Of a DNA stretch of 64,000 nucleotides, positions 22,603-35,860 are shown piece by piece. The position numbers were made by a program, and so were the translations under genes. Origin of the DNA: Athripsodes cinereus (lineage: Eukaryota; Arthropoda; Insecta; Trichoptera; Leptoceridae). The notes under the pieces were generated by a model. The model was not told the origin of the DNA. It saw only the letters and a list, made by a program, of their open reading frames with translations, and did not search any database. The first letter of the stretch is position 1. Every line of letters begins with the position of its first letter. The stretch is taken from contig OX388312.1 in NCBI GenBank assembly GCA_947579605.1, positions 2,232,001-2,296,000 of the forward strand, in the 5' to 3' direction.

Positions 22603-24325
22603 TATTATATATCCATTTGTGCTAAGAGAAAATTATTCAAAACTCGAATATCGAACAAACATGAATTAAACATAAAAAATAAAATACTGATTACTTTTAT
22701 TATGAATTGCTTTCATAGTAAAGGTAAACTGTGTTTTATTTTTTATCTTTAATTCATTAAAATGAAGATATTTTAAATTAAATACAACCATTACTGCATA
22801 CATTTATTTTTATTAGTGCCTGTGACATCATGTTGACATGGTGTAAAATTTTATACAGCACACATACTGAAAGTTCAAGGAAGTAGGTTTTTCATTACAA
22901 AGTTGATTCTTTGTATTGATAGCTTCTGTGGCCGTGTGAATATGAACTGATGATCTCATGCATTCAGAAAGCTTGACTGAAACAAAAATAAAAAGAGTTT
23001 GAAATTTAAGGACAATGACTAAATGTCATCTAGATTCAAAAAGACTATTTTCTCAATAAAATTCATTAGTCTTATATGGCAATAAATCTCAGATGGTAGG
23101 TATAGCTAATTGATTTTTTCCCATCTATCTACAACTGGATTTCAGATCCATAGGATACCGAGTAAACTAAACTAAATACGTTGAATACACAGGTTATTCT
23201 ACGATAGGAAAACTGAGACAATCCTGCTAGATGACAGTCGATCAGTGAATCAAAAGTGTCGTTCTGTTCATGATGTTTTAGTGGAAGATTTACTCTATTC
23301 CTTGTGGGGTCGGATTTCCTTTTGGAGTTAACTATAATTTACAAAAATATAAATGACGCAACACATCAGTGAAGTCCCTAGGATAAAACAAGTCTCCCAT
23401 TTATTCTGTACACATATATTCCAGTGTTCTGCAAGAGACAAATATTCATATAACATTTCACATGAGACAATTAGTATCTTCAATTTTATTCTGATTTAAC
23501 AATAATCTGTCTTATATTCAAATAAAGTGGAAAGAATGACCTGTTTGTTGAATATTCTGTCTCTTCCACTCGTGAAATATGATATATAAGCAAATATTAA
23601 ATACATTCACCTGTCACTATTCAGATATGTTGCTAAAGATGCAAAATTTATCAGGAAGTTAAGCACAACAAGCGGACTTACAAAATAAAGGTTAGTTAAT
23701 TTTATTAATCATCAAAGAATGCATCAATATATTTATGAGCATGATAATGACATCAGAGAACCGTCTTAATGATAATATTATTATAACAAATTACTACAGT
23801 ATGTAGCCAGTATTGCGCTCTGTAAGTTCATGTTAAATTTATTAATATCAAAACACAGGCGTTTAGCGATTACACAACTCTATTGACGGGATTAGTTTTC
23901 AAGAAAGTCCGCTTCCATTTCAAAAGTTAATTAAGAAAGTTGTTTATCTTACAGTCAATGACCTTTAATTGTATTAAGTCTACTCTTATAGTACAGTTAA
24001 TGTATTGTGGACACAACTATAAATTTAAGAAATGATCACTTTTGTGGTTAGATTTAAAGATATTCTCTAGCGAGCCGAATATCTGCATTTGGTTTTCTAC
24101 TATATTGGGGAGATAATAAAAAACAATTTAGAGATGTGTAATTTTCAACCAAGATAGATAAAGAGCAAAATTGCTACTAATTATTTAAATAGTTGACTGG
24201 AAATAGTGATAATTGTTGCTTATTTTGGTGTATATTTTTGGAGTGTTTGCAACAAAAAAAACTTACCTCTCTATAATTGATTGTTGCGTTGTATCTTGCT
24301 TGTCCATACGAGGTGTAGAGGTGTA
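22603..24325. other. AT-rich spacer
   Basis: No gene, RNA or repeat family recognised. Confidence 0.5.
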
Positions 24326-24329
24326 AGAG

Positions 24330-24560
24330 TATGTATGGTTCTTCTTCTTCACGTGTCTTGCCAGCTGGAGAGGTGTCTTCTGCGGCCCTCGACCTTCCCC
24401 TTCATGAGGAGCTGGAGTATGGTGTGTTTTTTACCTCTCATCACATAGCCCAAATATAATATTTTACAGAGCTCCAGGATATTCTTAGCATTGTACGGTG
24501 GATCCACATTTCAAACACTTCAAAGCGGTTAATTATATTAATTTTGAGAGTCCACACTTA
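24330..24560 (-). mobile_element. Decayed RTE-like LINE C-terminal fragment
   Basis: The minus strand reads FEVFEMWIHRTMLRISWSS and, after a frameshift, YLGYVMRGKKHTILQLLMKG followed by KVEGRRR. These are the standard blocks after the reverse transcriptase in insect RTE-like LINEs (W..R.MLRISW, YLGHVMRG, GKVEGRRG). Frameshift and truncation show it is dead. Confidence 0.78.
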
Positions 24561-24849
24561 TACACCGTAAAGTAAGACTGACCATACATAAAATTTGACC
24601 ATTCTTTGTCTCAGCTTTAGGTTTATATTGCAGTCACAAAGAAGGTTTTTCATTATTTTAGTAAATGCTGTTTGTGCCACTTCTATTCTGCATTTAATCT
24701 CATTTAATACCATACATGCACTCTTGTAACTGTGTGTAGACGTAATAATTCAATACTTTCTACTCCACACCGAGGCATATAAACCGGACGAAACGTCATC
24801 ATGACAAATCACGCACAAAACTCACATGAAAACAGCTGTTCATAACACC

Positions 24850-25140
24850 GCCATCTTACATTCGGCCAAAAGATTGGTGTCCAATCCGTACATAGGCGGA
24901 TTGCCAGCGAAGGGGGAGTAGCGAACGATAACTGTCAAATTTTGTTATATATCTATGGCCAAAGTCAAAGTTCATTAAGCTTCGTCAAGCTGTGTCAAGC
25001 GGTGTGGACGGCTAACGAAGGCATTCTCCGAATATTTCTTCGGCGAATGCTCCAAAATTTGGCCACATGCTTGATGATTGGTGTTGATTGACGTTCGCAT
25101 CCTGCCATCTGTACACGGCAAATATCGAACGATTATGGAA
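24850..25140 (-). repeat. Second copy of the 11432-11690 repeat family
   Basis: It shares an exact 28-bp block (25092-25119) with 11494-11521 in inverted orientation, preceded by related TTCGATATTT/TTCGAAATTT words. The rest is diverged. Confidence 0.5.
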
Positions 25141-25328
25141 AATTATTGTATGTAGATATAGATAATATTATTTAGATACAACATACCCACAGCGCCGCGC
25201 ATGTTCTTAATTTTTGCTTGGTGGTGAAATTTGGAACTAATTTTATTTTTATTTATGCACACATTTCTGATGTGGATTTTAATGTTCAATTTTATTTTTA
25301 CCGTCATGGTATATGCCATATATCTGTG

Positions 25329-25502
25329 GGCCTAGTCAAAACACATTTAAGCGTTGCGTTATCGTTCAAACGCAAACGACGTTGCGAGAACGCGTCAATT
25401 TTCGGAACTAAAATACACAAGTAGCTCCGAAAATTGACGCGTTCTCGCAACCTCATCTTATTTGAACGTAAACGTAACGCTTATATGTGTTTTGACTAGG
25501 CC
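25329..25502. repeat. 174-bp foldback element
   Basis: Arms of about 80 bp, starting GGCCTAGTCAAAACACAT, are nearly perfect inverted copies around a spacer of about 14 nt. It is relatively GC-rich with several CG dinucleotides, unlike its surroundings. It has no coding capacity and fits a recently arrived foldback MITE. Confidence 0.8.
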
Positions 25503-28500
25503 TACTGGTGTATGTGTATTCAGTGGCTTTTTGCATTTAATTATACTGGACGCCTTCTCTGTGCAATAAAAATATGGAATGGGATAAGACATTACGTTAA
25601 TCACGATGAATGATAAGTCTCATCACTGAATTTGAGATATAAACCAATAGTTTTATGATAAAAATGTAGGTAAATAATAAAAATAATTTGTTTAAGATTT
25701 TGCACAAATGCAATGTACATATTTGATGATTGAAAATATTTTTTTTTCTTCATAACTTCTCTTAATCAACCAAGCCAGGTATGCATTCATAAGAAAATAT
25801 ATAATTTTAATTAAATATAGACTCAAATAAACCAAAATGAATAATTACGTAATGCGTAGGTACCTACCAATAGCGCTTTCCTCAAGCGGTCAACAAAAGT
25901 TCGCCTCAAAACATTCGAGCGAATTTCATTTATAAATCTTTAACCGTCAATATCAATAATCAAAATTATTATAGGTAGGTAATGGAAGTTGTTCTCATTT
26001 CAAATCTATAATTCAAACATTTGAATCATGTTGTCTATGGTACGTGTAATGTAATGTATGGTTTATTGCAGTAGTTGCCTCAGTGTTGCCTGATGGATAG
26101 ACAAGGCAAACCGATATGATTGTCCTCTGTGTGTGTAATAAAATGCGCAATATGTAGCCAGTATTTTATTTAACGACGTGGTAGGATTGGGAACACATTT
26201 ATAGTAGGAAGATACATTTAAAAAAAAAAAAATCCAAGTAGATAGCGGTTATTTGTGTTCGGATTGGAACAAAAGAAGGTCCTTCTTGTACTTTTTAATT
26301 TCTATTAATTTTTTAATAATGTTTAGGTTCTTGTACATAAAAATTTTTGTTTCTTTTAAATTCTTTATGGTGTTTGTCATTTAACAGAACCATAGACGAT
26401 ATTTTTATCAGATATGTCAAAATATCAAAAAAAAAAAAATTATAATGGTTATGGTCTTTAATGTCTTTGCATTAAAAATAAATCTATGTTCATTTAGTCC
26501 AGATTGTTCACTGCCTACCCTTCATGAAAAATGTCGTAACGGTAAGATAGATAGAAAAATCTCTACACTCCAAAATATCAAAACAGACATATATTTGCTG
26601 AATTTGACGTGTTTTTATTGCAATGACGTTTCAAGAACGTTTTCAAATTTGGAACGCAAAGCATCGTGAATACACTATGGTTCTGTCCTATCCTAAGTAG
26701 GTAATCACACATTATACGAACTTAAAATAATAATATTATAAAACATCCATACACAATAATACTACTACAATCCATCAACCATGATTTGTTATTTGCCCCC
26801 AGAGTATAAAACAATAATATTGAAGGTATGCCGTATGTGTATTTCACTTTATAATACTTACAACCTCTAGTTACATATATTATTATTTGAATTTAGAACA
26901 TAGAGTTACAAGCTACATAAAATGATGGAATGTCAAATAGTAGTAGTATTCTGAATTTGAAATATTTCTAGGAATCGTTACTATACTTGCCTTATACGAG
27001 TATGGTGGTGCGTATGTTAATTTGAATTTCGATATTTGTGTCACTCGGCAACGTTGGAATGCTTAGTAATACAGGTACCTAACTAATTAACCTATAATTT
27101 TTTGAAATAATTATCTTTTCATAAAATACAAAATTAGAGTTTTTCTAGTGTTTTTAGCGTTTATACTGTTATACAGTAAATTTGCAATAGCAGCATTTGT
27201 AACACTACCTATAGTTTTTAAGAAGTCATTCTTTGCTCCAATACAGAAATTCTATTCGGTAGGTAGCTCTAAAATTTACCACCACGATCTAAACTTGTCG
27301 AGTTTGTTTACATTATTACGCGAATCTGTATTTTTTTTTATCACGACGTGTTTAGGCTGTAAAAAAATAATTAAGAAGTATAATTATATGATCGTTCACA
27401 ATCAAAATTTTGGAAACAAATGAACGTCGAGCGGTAAATTTGAATGCTGAAATCTTAGAAAAAATATGATTGCCATTCGAATTTCACAAATAATTTTGCA
27501 TAAGTATATTATTGTTATAGCGTTCATTGTTTTAGTGATATTGTAAAAAGGTGAACAACATTTTGTGTAGCTAAATGGCAAAAACGTCTACGACTACTTT
27601 GGCACGTTATAATTTAAATAATTTTATTCCAAAGTCGCGTGCCTATCGATTTGATGTTTGTTGTTATGTTATAATATGTTGATATCCCTGCGTTTATTTT
27701 ATTTTTTCATAACATTTTTATGTTTTCTTTATCTGCATTTGTTGAATTGCAACACATATACCAATGTCATTATATTGAAATTTTCCATTCTGTAGCTAAT
27801 TAATAAGTTAAACATATTTTATGAACTTCATAGATAATATTTAAGAGCAATTTTAATTTGATTTATTTTTTTAAATATGTAAAAAATAGACGAGGTATTA
27901 TTAGTAAGTGGATTAGACTATGAAAACCTCAAAAAAATTGACATATTTCGTGTTTTATTTTGCTCGATATTTTCAACATTTTCATGTAACGAATACAACA
28001 TTCAAATTTCGAACACGTGTTACCTAGATTTGAATCCTACTTATTTATTCATAGCTTAAATGTACTACAAATTATGTTTTAAGGTTTATGAGATACTTAC
28101 ATAGATTCATTCGCAAAAACGTAATGATACATAATTTTATTTTAAAAAAATGAGGTTACTCTAAAAAAATTGGTTTAGTGATATTTTTTATCGAATTCAA
28201 AGACATTTTGTCCTAGTAAAAAATGTCGGTTATGCACTCAATACATTTGCATTTTAAGTATAAAACCTGATAATACATAATTTTATCGATTATAATTTTT
28301 ACATTTGGTATTGACTGGTCGCGTGACCACAGCTCGTCTCTACATTTATATATCTACATACAATGTATGTATCTTGTTTTTATTACTTTTATTGTTATTA
28401 CTAACCTGTTTTTAAACCCGGCTTAACTCAGAGAATAAACGTCCAATTATCAAAAAAACATTGCAAATATTTTTACTCATTTATTTCATAAAGAGGTATA

Positions 28501-29505
28501 ATTTATTGTAAAACCACGTGATGAATAAATAAACAAAAGAACTTAATGCAAAATATAGAAAAAATAGCAAAATTATGAAAAAAATGCGAATATCTTTTTG
28601 GCATACCTATTGTTTCCATGCCCCAGTATCCCTTTTGTGGAATGATCTTCCGAAATGAATAGTTGACAAGCAAAAAGTTTTGATTTTTTGTGCTAAAGAT
28701 GGTGGTAATAATGTTTCAATTCCACAAAAATCCTGGTTATTTATACATATCCCTAATAAACCTACCAGTTAGTAAGTAATATTTTACAGAAATTTATTAA
28801 CTCAAAACACTCAAGGATGCACCATTATCATAGATGGTGTTGATTTTCCTTATTGCTCACCTGGTTCAGGTGATCATAATAGATATAGGTATAAACAAAC
28901 ATACTTACATAATGACCATTAATATACAAAATAATATACATTTTTAGTTATCCGAGGATTGTACTTTGGTACTTATACCTTTAAGCTTTCCCATACTATT
29001 TGCATACATCATTGCCAAGTTTATTTTTATTCTTTTTTTAAACGTTTTACAACATTTAGAGGTATCAATATAATTTTATTCTAGAATTGTTATTATAGTT
29101 GTTTGAATTTGAAATCAATGATTTACCCGTTCTAATTATTATGTATTGATTCGGATTTTGCGCTTGTACGAATGTGATGAAAGTTATAAACTTGTTTTCT
29201 TAATATTGTAGACGTAGCCTTGCGCTTCAGAAGAATAGCGAATCGAAATAATTAGAATTAATAGTTTTAATTTATTGATTTGTTCGTGTGTCATTATCAT
29301 CACTATAACGCCGTTTTTCTTTCGGGGTAGGCAAAAAGCATCGAATGCCATTAAATTCGTGTCACTGTCATACAATTCAACATATTGTGTTTCTGTATTT
29401 TTTATTGCTGAGATCGCCTTGGCCGAAAGCTGTTCTCAGCGTAGTGTGATTTTTTTAAGATAATAGTTATCTATAATAATAAAGTCAGTTCTGTATGATC
29501 TGGTT
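25503..29505. other. AT-rich spacer
   Basis: GTAGGTACCTAC lies at 25856-25867. The open frame at 27148-27423 (91 codons) has no recognisable motif and is probably chance. Nothing else is recognised. Confidence 0.45.
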
Positions 29506-29509
29506 TATA

Positions 29510-29650
29510 TGGTTTTGCCATTTAACCCTCGGACGACAACGTCTTCAAACACCATTCCTCTCAGCCATATACCTATTTTTTTATGTCATTCTATCCTCGT
29601 TCATTCTTTCCACGTGCCCAAAACACCGTAGCCTTAGTCACTTTTATTTT
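29510..29650 (-). mobile_element. Decayed LINE C-terminal fragment (62964-63411 family)
   Basis: The minus strand reads LRLRCFGHVERMNEDRMT, stop, then NRYMAERNGV, stop, RRCRPRVKW. It parallels KLRWFGHVERVNEVRMTKRI and RKRGRPRTTW of the intact-frame copy at 62964-63411. Confidence 0.78.
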
Positions 29651-29869
29651 TCATAAATATGTAATTTAATAGATGGAGGGTTCTAGATTTTTGAAATATA
29701 TTTTAATGTTTAATGTTTCATCCATGGAGTTTCCAAAATAGAAAAATTCTCTAATTCTCTTCTGTAAATATTTCAGTATCATGTAAAAAGCGTGTACTTA
29801 TTAGTTTATTAAGATAAAATAAAAATTGGAGTAAGCAATGTATTTCGCTCATGTTATCAAGGTGAAGCT

Positions 29870-29950
29870 GGTCGGTAGCTGGATTCGAATCCGTGATTCT
29901 CGATTAAAAGTCAAAACTCCACCATGAAACTACCGACCACCGCAATAGTG
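29870..29950 (-). mobile_element. tRNA-like SINE head (tRNA-Lys-like)
   Basis: On the minus strand GGTCGGTAG...CTACCGACC ends can pair. The anticodon-like arm TTTGA-CTTTTAA-TCGAG has a TTT anticodon, and the T-arm is GGATTCGAATCC (29881-29892). It resembles tRNA-Lys but lacks a proper D-arm, so I call it a SINE-derived pseudo-tRNA and not a functional gene. Confidence 0.55.
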
Positions 29951-30769
29951 GCAACATTGTGCTTATTTAGAGAACTATTCAATACAATATTTGTGCAAAT
30001 TCGAACAAAAATAATAATTCATCTATTTAAAAAAAGAACACAATAAAAATATAATCTGTAATATCATTCCGTATTCAAAAAAAACACTGCCAAACTGTAA
30101 ATATTTATTCTCATTTATCTCTTTACCTCTTTCTAACACATCGCATTATTATAATAATCGAGTGAGATAGATATATTATCACGAATGTCTATTTGTAATA
30201 TTTTTCGCGCCGTTGCACTTGACGGATGTAACATTTTATTCAATTTTTGACGCTAATTGATTTTGATTTCTGTGTAATTGTTGATTTTGTATACACAAAA
30301 AATGTCGATACATTTTATTATGATATCGAAAAACTTTCAAATGATAACATGCCGATAAGTTTCGGATAACATCTGTATCATTATCGGGTTTCTTAACCTT
30401 AAAAACATATTGTGTGGCATTTAACAAGGAATTCTATTTCTTAAATCTATGTGCATCAAGAATAAGAGAATGATCAATAGTGACCTAATATCAAATGTAG
30501 GCGATCACAATGTGTGATATGTTTCATCACTGAATACATTTTTTTATTTTTTTAACACTCATCTTGGGGACATAGGATTAGAAAGTATTTGAATCCTCGT
30601 CTGTTGAGAATAGTGAGTGCGCACATTGAATTTTTTCTTTTTATGATATTTCTTTTTTATGACATTATAATAATTGTGAGAAAGAGTCATCTAAATAAGA
30701 CGAAAAAACATTGCTTTTGAATATTCTCAATGTATGATCTAGCCAGATCCACGTCAGAGAGACTAAAGG

Positions 30770-30905
30770 TTTTGTAATAGCACCAATAACATTATCGCGT
30801 ATTCCAGAAATGGGGAAGCCAGCGGACCAACTGGTTGTATTAATTATGCAGATTGTCTTCTTCCTGCCAATAAAAGGATAAGACATTTAAGATAAATGAC
30901 ATGCC
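30770..30905 (-). repeat. Tail-sharing SINE, partial copy
   Basis: On the minus strand GGCAGGAAGAAGAC precedes a CTGGCTTCCCCA tail. It is diverged from the consensus. Confidence 0.5.
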
Positions 30906-33415
30906 TCAATTGACTGGTACCTACACAATTGTGAAAAGTGTACATAACTTAATGTCAGGCAATATATTATCTAAATTAGAGTAGTACCTACCTCCATTCA
31001 AAGTGTACAGTACTGAAAATATTATTGGGAACACATCCAAAAATCAAAAAAATATCCAAAGACGTAATATTATCACTATCTACTATATTACCCTCTTTAT
31101 ATTTCTATAAGGTATTATAAATAAAACTAAGTTGTACAATATTACGATTAAGTGTATCTGGGAGAGTGGGGGGGAGGGTTGTTCTACACATTTTACCCCT
31201 AACTCCCACCCTACTACTACTTCAAATACACCCACATTTCTATAATATACATAGGTATATTATGTACAGTGTATTCGAATCTACTATTAATGTTTAACGT
31301 ATTATACATAATATTATAAGTACAATAAATAGGTTTGTATATATTGTCAATAGTAGTAAAGACAGTGAGATCGTAAATGGGACCCCTTTTTGATTAAATC
31401 ACTAAACTAAATGGCCTTTTTCACACATTACACAGTTTGTATAATACCCTTTCATACATTTACACTTCCACACATCTTTACGTCTATTCAATCAACGAAA
31501 AGTATTATTCATCGTTCATTCGCACTTCGATGTTTCACATGTAGGTACGTTCATCAATGGAAACGAACCTCTTACATTCAATGCGATTTTCCGTGAATTG
31601 ATTATTTGAAAGATACCATTTACAAAATTAAATATCTTTTGTGCATTTTTTAATCGTTTGCACCGAGAATGATAGTGATGTTATTTTTAAATTTAACACA
31701 AGTAAAATATTCATATTTTTTATCTGAAAATTTTGATTAAAATAGCTTTACTAGTAATAATTCACTTAATTTTCCAATAATGTTTTTGTTTACAGAAATA
31801 AGTTAAAATTCTCGAAAATAATTTGTTATGTTCTTTATATTACACTGGTCTACCTCTACAAGACTGTTACTTATATTACATTGGTCGACAAGATTTACAA
31901 AATTAGTCCGCAAAAGTAGGTACCTATGCATGAATGTTCGGAATCAGTGCACAAAAGTTTCACGTAGCACGTTTTTTTTTGTCAGATACTAATCTATTTA
32001 GGTTTCGTATGGATTGTTAACTCGCAAATCAAGTGAACTGAACTCTGAAGTATAATACAAACAGCAATTAATTCGATAATGAGATTGATTAGTACCTAAT
32101 ATTTTTTTTAAAAATAAATGGAAATAGTTTTGTTAATACAAGTTCTCCTGTTATCACCTTTTACGATGGTTCCTTTTGTATTAATAATAGTGCCGCGTTA
32201 TACTGAATTCTGTATAGAATAATATAGTCGTAATATAATATACATATCTACATACACACATAGTTATTCTGACATTAGACTCAGACTACTCAAATATTAT
32301 GACAGACAAGAAAGGATTACTGTACTAAACATACCTACGTCTGTATAAATAATTAATACTTAATAATATCTGAAAGTACGTAGTACTTACACACTTTAAA
32401 ATAACTGTGATAATAGATAGTCGGTAGGTAGGTACTTCAATTGAATTGTTTGAAGTCTTTTGTTTATTTCTATGACGTTCTGTGCCTACTCAAAAATGTC
32501 AGAAGCGTACCTAATGTTGTTATATTTGAATTAGGAATGTGTCATTTTGAATTTTTGACAGCTGAATTTCGAATGTATAAATTAGTTTTTTCTTTTCAGA
32601 TATTTGTTCGAAATTTAAATGATAGTTTGATATACAAACTGATTAAAAAACACATTCGAAAAATTTAAGATAAATAAATATATGCAAATAGCACAGAATT
32701 AGAAATAGCATAGCTAAATTGTTTTTTATGTATAAATGTTTGTTTTACAAAATTTGTTGATCTAATCAAATAAATTTTATGAATTTCTTTATATTAATTT
32801 AACTTTGTACGATTTAAGCGAAGTAACAATCTTGTAATGATAAAAATGATAGCACAAGTTCCAAATTCATTCAAAACCCTAACAGTGTTTCAAGAAAATG
32901 TTAGTTTATAAGTAGTTCTGTACTCCCATACACTTAATATAGTTTTATAAATCCTATAACGACCAACAACTAACTATCAAAAGATGAGACAGACGAGAAA
33001 ATAAAAACACATCTCATCTCATCTCATATCTCCACAAACACCACACGCACGAGGCAATAAAGTTAATTGCGTCAGTTTGGCCGCCATTTATGTGCTAATA
33101 ATAATAATAATAACAGCAACATCTACCGACTTGTCAAACCTCATGTAGGTATATAAGATTACATTAATTCTTGTGTAAATGTGGATGTGATGAGATATTT
33201 TTTCGGTTGGGGATGCTGTGTGTCTCTTCTGTTAATCTCGCAGAGTTCTCTTCATATGTAGGTACTATTGTGCTTTACGAGTCTCTTTTAATTTTATTTA
33301 GAGTGCGTAATTGTGTTGCTATTAATGTGGTCAGTAGTGCACTAAAAGATAAAACATTATAAAATTATTGTTTTTTTTTGACATTCTTAAGCTTTTCGTT
33401 GTATCTTATTAACGT
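30906..33415. other. AT-rich spacer
   Basis: No gene recognised. A short (CATCT)n-like run lies near 33011-33032. Confidence 0.5.
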
Positions 33416-33419
33416 TTGG

Positions 33420-33690
33420 AGTAACAGCGAATCCATAACATGACAAAATATCCCTTAAGTGAGGTACCCAGCAGATCAGCTGCATGTAATAAACATGCAA
33501 TCTGTCCTCTTCATGCCAAAGAATAAAACTCTCAGGATGGGTGGCTTGTCTCATTGCCGAATTTAAGGAGTAAAATAGGGACATTTAAGGACACCTGGGA
33601 GGTGTTGAACACCCCTTTAAGGACACTTGAAAACTTACTGAAAAGAGTGGGAGACCAATTCTTTGTCGGATGCTCCACGGAACTTGGAAC
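33420..33690 (-). repeat. Tail-sharing SINE, near full length
   Basis: From right to left it carries the head GTGGAGCATCCGACAAAGAA, the GGTCTCCCACTCTTTTC block, an insertion with a short repeated TTAAGGACAC, the CCACCCATCCTGA block, and the tail. It is one of the more complete copies. Confidence 0.75.
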
Positions 33691-34075
33691 AATCGAAAAT
33701 ATTGTCCACTTAATTTAAATGTCTTTATATATTTATAGATGTCCCTTAATGACATATTTATGACAGTTCATTTCGTGTTTTGATTACAGCCGAAGCAAGA
33801 GGATGGGGGGGGGGGTCTTAGGACAGTTCTCTTTTAATACCTATAATAATAATATTATTATCATTGCTAATAAATTTTCTCAAGAATTATCGTTACATTA
33901 TTTCGGAGTTGATGTGTTATGTCATTACGCCGACACTTGAGGCTTTTATTATATAGTTACGAGATTTTCTTATTAAGTATGCAATGCGCATATAAATATT
34001 ATTTTTAATAAATATTGTTTATCTCATAATAATTTTTATATTTTATGTTTAATCATATTAATCATACGTTATTTT
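33691..34075. other. AT-rich spacer with G-run
   Basis: A run of G residues lies near 33805-33817. Nothing else is recognised. Confidence 0.5.
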
Positions 34076-34079
34076 TACC

Positions 34080-34325
34080 CTTCGTGGAGCAACCAGCAAA
34101 GAATTGGTCGCACATTCTTTTCCGTAAGTTTTCCGAAAGAGTGTTTGCAAAATAAATACATTTTTTATTTCAATTCTGTGATGAGGTTGCCACCCATCCT
34201 GCATGTCTAATTTCTTTTGTTGGCACAGCTAGGTAGGTCTTCTGGTTACTCCGCTTGTAGGATATTCCGTGATTGTACCGATTGTGGAAGTACCTAGTAG
34301 TAGCAATAGTAGTAGTAGTAGTTTT
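34080..34325 (+). repeat. Tail-sharing SINE, near full length
   Basis: Head CGTGGAGCAACCAGCAAAGA, middle GTTGCCACCCATCCTGCATG, a degenerate tail, then a (TAG)n run ending about 34322. Confidence 0.75.
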
Positions 34326-35620
34326 TTTTTAACCCCTTCAAGACCAATGTTTCTACAACACATTTTAAATATCTATCTCTGTATTAATGTCTAAATGAAA
34401 AAAAGTAAACAATTAAAAAAACAACGCAATTTATTGTTTATGTAAAAATATTTTCTGTAGTCCAGATTAGGACTTATAACAAGCTATAATATAAAGAATG
34501 ACTTGTAATTAATTATATTGTTAATAATGTTAAAAATAACAATATTTTGGTGTTTTATCATTAAATATGGGAATAATTAAAATAAATCCTAAAAAAAAAA
34601 CAATCAAAATGAAAATTTCATTGTCATAAAAGTATTTTAATATTTTAGGACAGTAACTTTAACCAAATCATAAAAACTGCGATGAATTAAACATTACATG
34701 TTGATCCAAAAATAAAAAATATTTAGAATTAAAATTCTCAAAAACTGACATTATTTTTTGCGAAGTATAGATTCTTCCTCTAGACCTGAAAGGGTTAACA
34801 TGCGTTGTAATATGTCTTTAAGTTTATTTTTATTAATCAAATATTATTTTTATTTGTCATTTAGTTTCATTATCTGTGTAAATATCTTAGTATTTAGGGT
34901 AAATGGCTTATTTTATTGCTACTATAGCATTATGGCTTATCTCATAAATAAGGTAGCCAGCGAGTTGTGTAACTGCATGAAATATACGTACATGCTGGTT
35001 GTCTTATGTCGGATTCGAATTGAAAATTAACACTCCAGCTGCCTGCTGCGATATATTGCGTTTTAAATGGACATACTTCGCATAAACTGTATGCATTGTG
35101 TAAAGTATTACATTTTGCGAACACTGCATTAATCATCGGTGAAGTTAAGTTACATACGGTACCTATTTAATATTCAAATGTATAATTAAAAATGTATTGA
35201 GAAATTATTTATTAATTAAAATGTGCTCAGTGCTAAGGGGGTATCTATTGACGGTTTATACCGTTGGATCGGTAGCGAGCCGACGACGAATTTATAATTT
35301 TATAAACAACTGACTTTACTTGTTTTTGTCATTACATGTCATTTGGTACGTCAATACCTTTCTCGATATTTTGTACATTTTCTTACCCACTACTTCAATT
35401 GCAATTATGCAAAAAGAAATTGAAGTAGACCCAACGGCCATACGGATAGCGCAGAAGTTTGGCGACTCATCAATCCAAAATTCTCTCTTAAAAGCAAACC
35501 TTGTCAACACCGGAGGGGTCATAGTGGGCAGTCTGAAGGGCTGACCTACCAAAATAAATACTGTGTGTGTGGAATCTTTTGACTGTACTCTTTATCAAGA
35601 ACAAATAAATCATCTGCTAA
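34326..35620. other. Spacer with unrecognised GC-richer block at 35400-35550
   Basis: The stretch 35400-35550 is less AT-rich than its surroundings and open on both strands (35320-35544 plus; 35316-35552 minus). I recognise no domain in either frame and cannot say whether it is coding, repeat or chance. Confidence 0.3.
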
Positions 35621-35624
35621 TTAA

Positions 35625-35860
35625 TAGGTCTTCCAATCTTTTCTGATAATTTTTGAATGTCCTGTCAAAGCAAGATATACGTGAGACATCACCTTAAAGA
35701 CAGTTATCATCTTCAGTTCAGAGATGAGATATGTCACCCATCTTAAATGTTTTATCTTTTGTTGGCACGGAGTGAACAGCTTGCATGTTTATTTCATGCA
35801 ATTGGACCACTGGTTATTACACTGAAAAATGTAATGATGGTATGCAATGTACTATGTAAA
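35625..35860 (+). repeat. Tail-sharing SINE, diverged
   Basis: Contains GAGATATGTCACCCATCTTA, then GTTGGCACGGAG and CAGCTTGCATG, with a damaged tail ending ATGATGGTATG. Confidence 0.65.

Noticed and set aside
27148..27423. 91-codon open frame as a gene
   Set aside because: No recognisable domain, AT-driven composition, no splice context that I could support.
29870..29950. Functional tRNA-Lys(TTT) gene
   Set aside because: The anticodon arm and B box fit, but the D-arm and acceptor stem do not form properly; better seen as a SINE head.
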